A stretch of DNA of 64,000 nucleotides. It comes from Sinonovacula constricta (lineage: Eukaryota; Mollusca; Bivalvia; Cardiida; Solecurtidae). Of the stretch, positions 60,170-64,000 are shown one piece after another (positions within the stretch are counted from its first letter, which is position 1; each line of letters begins with the position of its first letter). The position numbers and the translations under genes are program-made. The notes beneath the pieces were generated by a model that saw only the letters and a list, made by a program, of their open reading frames with translations, searched no databases and was not told where the DNA came from. Where the stretch lies: positions 13,630,618-13,694,617 of the forward strand of contig CM017565.1 of NCBI GenBank assembly GCA_007844125.1, written 5' to 3'.

Positions 60170-61886
60170 ACAGCTCCCAACAGGATCATAAACAGTTAAC
60201 AGCAGCAGGATCATAAACAGTTCCCAGCAGCAGGACCATAAACAGTTCCCAGCAGCAGGATCATAAACAGTTCCCAGCAGCAGGATCATCATAAACAGTT
60301 CCCAGCAGCAGGATCATAAACAGTTTCCAGCAGCAGGATCATAAACAGTTTCCAGCAGCAGGATCATAAACAGTTCCCAGCAGCAGGACCATAAACAGTT
60401 CCCAGCAGCAGGATCATAAACAGTTCCCAGTAGGAGGATCACAAACAGTTCCCAGCAGCAGGATCATAAACAGCTTGCAGCAGCATGATCATAAACAGCT
60501 CTCAGCAGCAGGATCATAAACAGTTCCCAGCAGCAGGATCATAAACAGTTCCCAGCAGCAGGATCATAAACAGTTCCCAGCAGCAGGATCATAAACAGTT
60601 CCCAGCAGCAGGACCATAAACAGTTCCCAGCAGCAGGATCATAAACAGTTCCCAGCAGCAGGACCATAAACAGTTCCCAGCAGCAGGATCATAAACAGTT
60701 CCCAGCAGCAGGATCATAAACAGTTCCCAGCAGCAGGATCATAAACAGTTCCCAGCAGCAGGATCATAAACAGTTCCCAGCAGCAGGATCATAAACAGTT
60801 TCCAGCAGCAGGACCATAAACAGTTCCCAGCAGCAGGATCATAAACAGTTCCCAGCAGCAGGATCATAAACAGTTCCCAGCAGCAGGACCATAAACAGTT
60901 CCCAGCAGCAGGATCATAAACAGTTCCCAGCAGCAGGACCATAAACAGTTCCCAGCAGCAGGATCATAAACAGTTCCCAGCAGCAGGACCATATACAGTT
61001 CCCAGCAGGAGGATCATAAACAGTTCCCAGCAGCAGGATCATAAACAGCTTGCAGCAGCATGATCATAAACAGCTCTCAGCAGCAGGATCATAAACTGCT
61101 CCCAGCAGCAGGATCATAAACAGTCCCCAGCAGCAGGATCATAAACAGTTCCCAGCAGCAGGATCGTGAACAGTTCCCAGCAGCAGGATCATAAACAGTT
61201 CCCAGCAGCAGGATCATAAACAGCTCCCAGCAACAGGATCATGAACAGCTCCCAGCAGCAGGATCATAAACAGTTCCCAGCAGCAGGATCGTGAACAGTT
61301 CCCAGCAGCAGGATCATAAACTGCTCCTAACAGCAGGATCGTGAACAGCTTCCAGCGGCAGGATCATAAACAGGTCCCAGCAGCAGGATCATAAACAGTT
61401 CCCAGCAGCAGGATCGTAAACAGTTCCCAGCAGCAGGATCATGAACAGCTTCCAGTAGCAGGATCATAAACAGCTCCAAGTAGCAGGATCGTGAACAGCT
61501 CTCAGCAGCAGGATCATAAACAGTTCCCAGCAGCAGGATCGTGAACAGTTCCCCGCAGCAGGATCATAAACAGCTCTCAGCAGCTTGATCATAAACTGCT
61601 CCCAGCAGCAGGATCGTGAACAGTTCCCAGCAGCAGGATCATAAACAGTTCCCAGCAGCAGGATCATAAACAGTTCCCAGCAGCAGGATCATAAACAGCT
61701 CCCAGCAGCAGGATCATTAACAGTTCCCAGCAGCAGGATCATAAACAGTTTCCAACAGCAGGATCATAAACAGCTCCCAGGAGCAGGATCATAAACAGCT
61801 TCCACTAGCAGGATCATAAACAGTTCCCAGCAGCAGGATCATAAACAGCTTCCAGTAGCAGGATCATAAACAGTTCCCAGCAGCAG
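60170..61886 (+). repeat. Minisatellite, 25-bp unit, about 69 copies
   Basis: The unit is GATCATAAACAGTTCCCAGC plus AGCAG. The first two thirds are highly uniform (main variant GACCATAAAC). After about 61140 many units carry ATCGTGAAC, AGCTTCCAG or AGCTCCCAG. A three-unit signature (a GGAGGATC unit, then AGCTTGCAGCAGCATGATC, then AGCTCTCAG) occurs at about 60430-60510 and again at about 61005-61085. The offset is exactly 575 bp (23 units), so a 23-unit block was copied. All long frames are by-products. Confidence 0.98.
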
Positions 61887-62380
61887 CTGGATAATCTGGA
61901 TAAACACTGGCGATGCTTATTACGCTTAGAACTAATGCAGGCGTTCATTACAATAATAAATAAATGAAATATTTCTCAGGCTGATATAAATACAGCAAGA
62001 TTATTTATCTTAATTAATTAGAACTGACACTAAGAGAAACAATCCTCCAGGATTTGTTCATCAAGGAATGGTACATGCCTGTTTTATCAAAAAGATTGTT
62101 CATATTGAGATTGTTTGCACTAGTCTCAATAGAATTCCCTAGATTAAGGTCGTTGCCCTCTAGATGGTTCCTTTATATTTACATACTCACTTTAACAAAA
62201 TCTGAAAACAACTTAATCTGATTAACTCTAGGCTAGCAAAGATTGATCAGACAAAGGCAAACAGGTTAGATCAAGATAAGCAGACACTACCACTGGGAGC
62301 TGTCTGATTTGAACTATTTGTTTGAAAGGTAGTATCTAACACTGTGGCCCTATAAAATACATGTAATGTTATATTATGCT
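61887..62380. other. Spacer between the last two arrays
   Basis: Unique sequence. TACATGTA at 62358-62365 lies just before the 21-bp array. No coding signal. Confidence 0.5.
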
Positions 62381-63371
62381 TGTTTGGAGGATCTTGACAT
62401 AAGTTTGGGGGATCTTGACATAGGTTTGGGGGATCTTGACATAGGTTTGGGGATCTTGACATAAGTTTGGAGGATCTTGACATAAGTTTGGAGGATCTTG
62501 ACATAGGTTTGGGGGATCTTGACATAGGTTTGGAGGATCTTGACATAGGTTTGGGGGATCTTGACATAAGTTTGGGGGATCTTGACATAGGTTTGGGGGA
62601 TCTTGACATAGGTTTGGGGGATCTTGACATAGGTTTGGGGGATCTTGACATAGGTTTGGGGGATCTTGACATAGGTTTGGGGGATCTTGACATAGGTTTG
62701 GGGGATCTTGACATAGGTTTGGGGGATCTTGACATAGGTTTGGGGGATCTTGACATAGGTTTGGGGGATCTTGACATAGGTTTGGGGGATCTTGACATAG
62801 GTTTGGGGGATCTTGACATAAGTTTGGGGGATCTTGACATAGGTTTGGGGGATCTTGACATAGGTTTGGGGGATCTTGACATAGGTTTGGGGGATCTTGA
62901 CATAAGTTTGGGGGATCTTGACATAGGTTTGGGGGATCTTGACATAGGTTTGGGGGATCTTGACATAAGTTTGGGGGATCTTGACATAGGTTTGGGGGAT
63001 CTTGACATAGGTTTGGGGGATCTTGACATAGGTTTGGGGGATCTTGACATAAGTTTGGGGGATCTTGACATAGGTTTGGGGGATCTTGACATAGGTTTGG
63101 GGGATCTTGACATAAGTTTGGGGGATCTTTACATAAGTTTGGGGGATCTTGACATAGGTTTGGGGGATCTTGACATAGGTTTGGGGGATCTTGACATAAG
63201 TTTGGGGGATCTTGACATAAGTTTGGGGGATCTTGACATAGGTTTGGGGGATCTTGACATAAGTTTGGGGGATCTTGACATAGGTTTGGGGGATCTTGAC
63301 ATAGGTTTGGGGGATCTTGACATAGGTTTGGGGGGTCTTCACATAGGTTTGAGGGGTCTTGACATAGGTTT
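62381..63371 (+). repeat. Minisatellite, 21-bp unit, about 47 copies
   Basis: The unit is TTTGGGGGATCTTGACATAG plus G. Variants are ACATAGG/ACATAAG, GGGGGATC/GGAGGATC and one ATCTTTACATAAG. The end decays through GGGGGGTCTTCACATAGG and GAGGGGTCTTGACATAGG. As 21 bp is exactly 7 codons and the unit has no stop in several frames, three very long frames coexist: plus (LGDLDIG)n of about 323 codons, minus (KIPQTYV)n of about 322 and minus (MSRSPKP)n of about 280. Mutual overlap on both strands argues against coding. Confidence 0.98.
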
Positions 63372-64000
63372 CTATTCTATAATCAAAACAAAGACGACTT
63401 TAAACTTGATTACCTTGATTATTAGATGGTATAAATAATGAATAATTGCTTGATGTCTTTCCAAATCTGTAAATAAGCATCATTGGGATTTCTGATAAAA
63501 AGAGATATAATCGACATCTCAGCAAATTAACCAGATTGTCATATAATGTGATCTCAGAAGTAAGTGGTCAAATGGTTTTCTTAGTGGCTTTGATAGAAAA
63601 TATCTCTTTGTACTGACCAGTTGGGTGTTATGTTTCACTTTGTAGGGCATCAAAAGACAGCATTCCTCGGGAACTATACATGTAACAATAATTTACTTGG
63701 CTGTTTTAGAGAAAGAAAATGGGGTCTAAACTGTCTGAAACCACCTTTAATTTTTAGGAACACATCTTCTAACATTAGCAAGATATGGTATGTAGATAAT
63801 TAAGAATTTAGTATCGGCTATTGGCATAATGAGGCTAAGATATGTTCCACATAAAATGATGAAAGAATAGAAAACAACAAAGTCAATAAACCCCATATCT
63901 ATATTGTCTGTTTAGTTTTAGTATTGAAATATAAGCTGAGGATGGTTGGGGGGAAAAACTTCTAGAAACCATTCATTTGACAAAAAAAACACACGTTTTG
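63372..64000. other. Unique spacer to the window end
   Basis: Contains TACATGTA at 63677-63684 and a diverged fragment (TTAAGAATTTAGTATCGGCT at about 63799) related to 35690-35730 and 47860-47890. No gene is supported. Confidence 0.5.

Noticed and set aside
62381..63371. G-quadruplex array from GGGGG every 21 bp
   Set aside because: The 16-nt loops are too long for a canonical quadruplex, so no special structure is claimed.

Overview
This is eukaryotic, AT-rich DNA with no compact gene order, no operons and no rRNA or free-standing tRNA gene. I read it as an invertebrate nuclear genome, most likely a mollusc and probably a bivalve. The reasons are four copies of a tRNA-derived SINE with target-site duplications, a 415-bp inverted-terminus repeat carrying AAGGTCAAGGTCA motifs, a fragment of the GGCTCAC...GTGAGCC dispersed repeat I associate from memory with bivalve genomes, and an excess of the palindrome TACATGTA. 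The species assignment is inference; no search was possible.

The dominant content is tandem repeats. About 26 separate arrays cover roughly 26 kb, about 40% of the window. Most are minisatellites with unit lengths of 21-73 bp (43, 41, 49, 60, 54, 45, 58, 25, 47, 17/52, 32, about 72, 38, 49, 50, 25, 24, 47, 49, 54, 36, 25 and 21 bp in order), plus one (GT)n and one (AAT)n/(ATT)n microsatellite. The unit sequences look mutually unrelated. Several arrays show higher-order structure: a 14-unit 684-bp block duplicated at 40861-42228, a 5-unit 221-bp block duplicated at 52021-52462, a 23-unit periodicity at 60.4-61.1 kb, and dimeric alternation at 25-26 kb. Nearly every long open reading frame in the window is a by-product of these arrays.

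Layout: 1-6.4 kb is mostly unique with dispersed repeats. 6.5-9.6 kb holds two adjacent minisatellites. 9.6-13.2 kb is unique with a small duplicated module. 13.2-18 kb holds (GT)n, a 49-bp array split by a SINE, and a 60-bp array. 18-25 kb is mostly unique, with 54-bp and 45-bp arrays and a SINE. 25-27.5 kb holds 58-bp and 25-bp arrays. 28.8 kb has an AAT/ATT palindromic microsatellite. 31-32.5 kb and 35.2-36.6 kb hold smaller arrays. 38-42.4 kb holds 38-bp and 49-bp arrays. 44-47.6 kb holds 50-bp and 25-bp arrays plus a SINE. 49.8-52.8 kb holds a 2.75-kb 47-bp array and a perfect 4 x 49 bp array. 55-57.5 kb holds 54-bp and 36-bp arrays back to back. 60-63.4 kb holds 25-bp and 21-bp arrays.

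No protein-coding gene can be called with confidence. Short splice-bounded open segments lie in the unique islands (around 1.4, 3.7, 5.9, 11.1, 16.1, 22.2, 30.8, 32.9, 42.5 and 54.2 kb). They suggest the window could be intronic sequence of one or two long-intron genes, but several segments read equally well on both strands and none matches a family I recognise. They are listed at low confidence with the competing readings.
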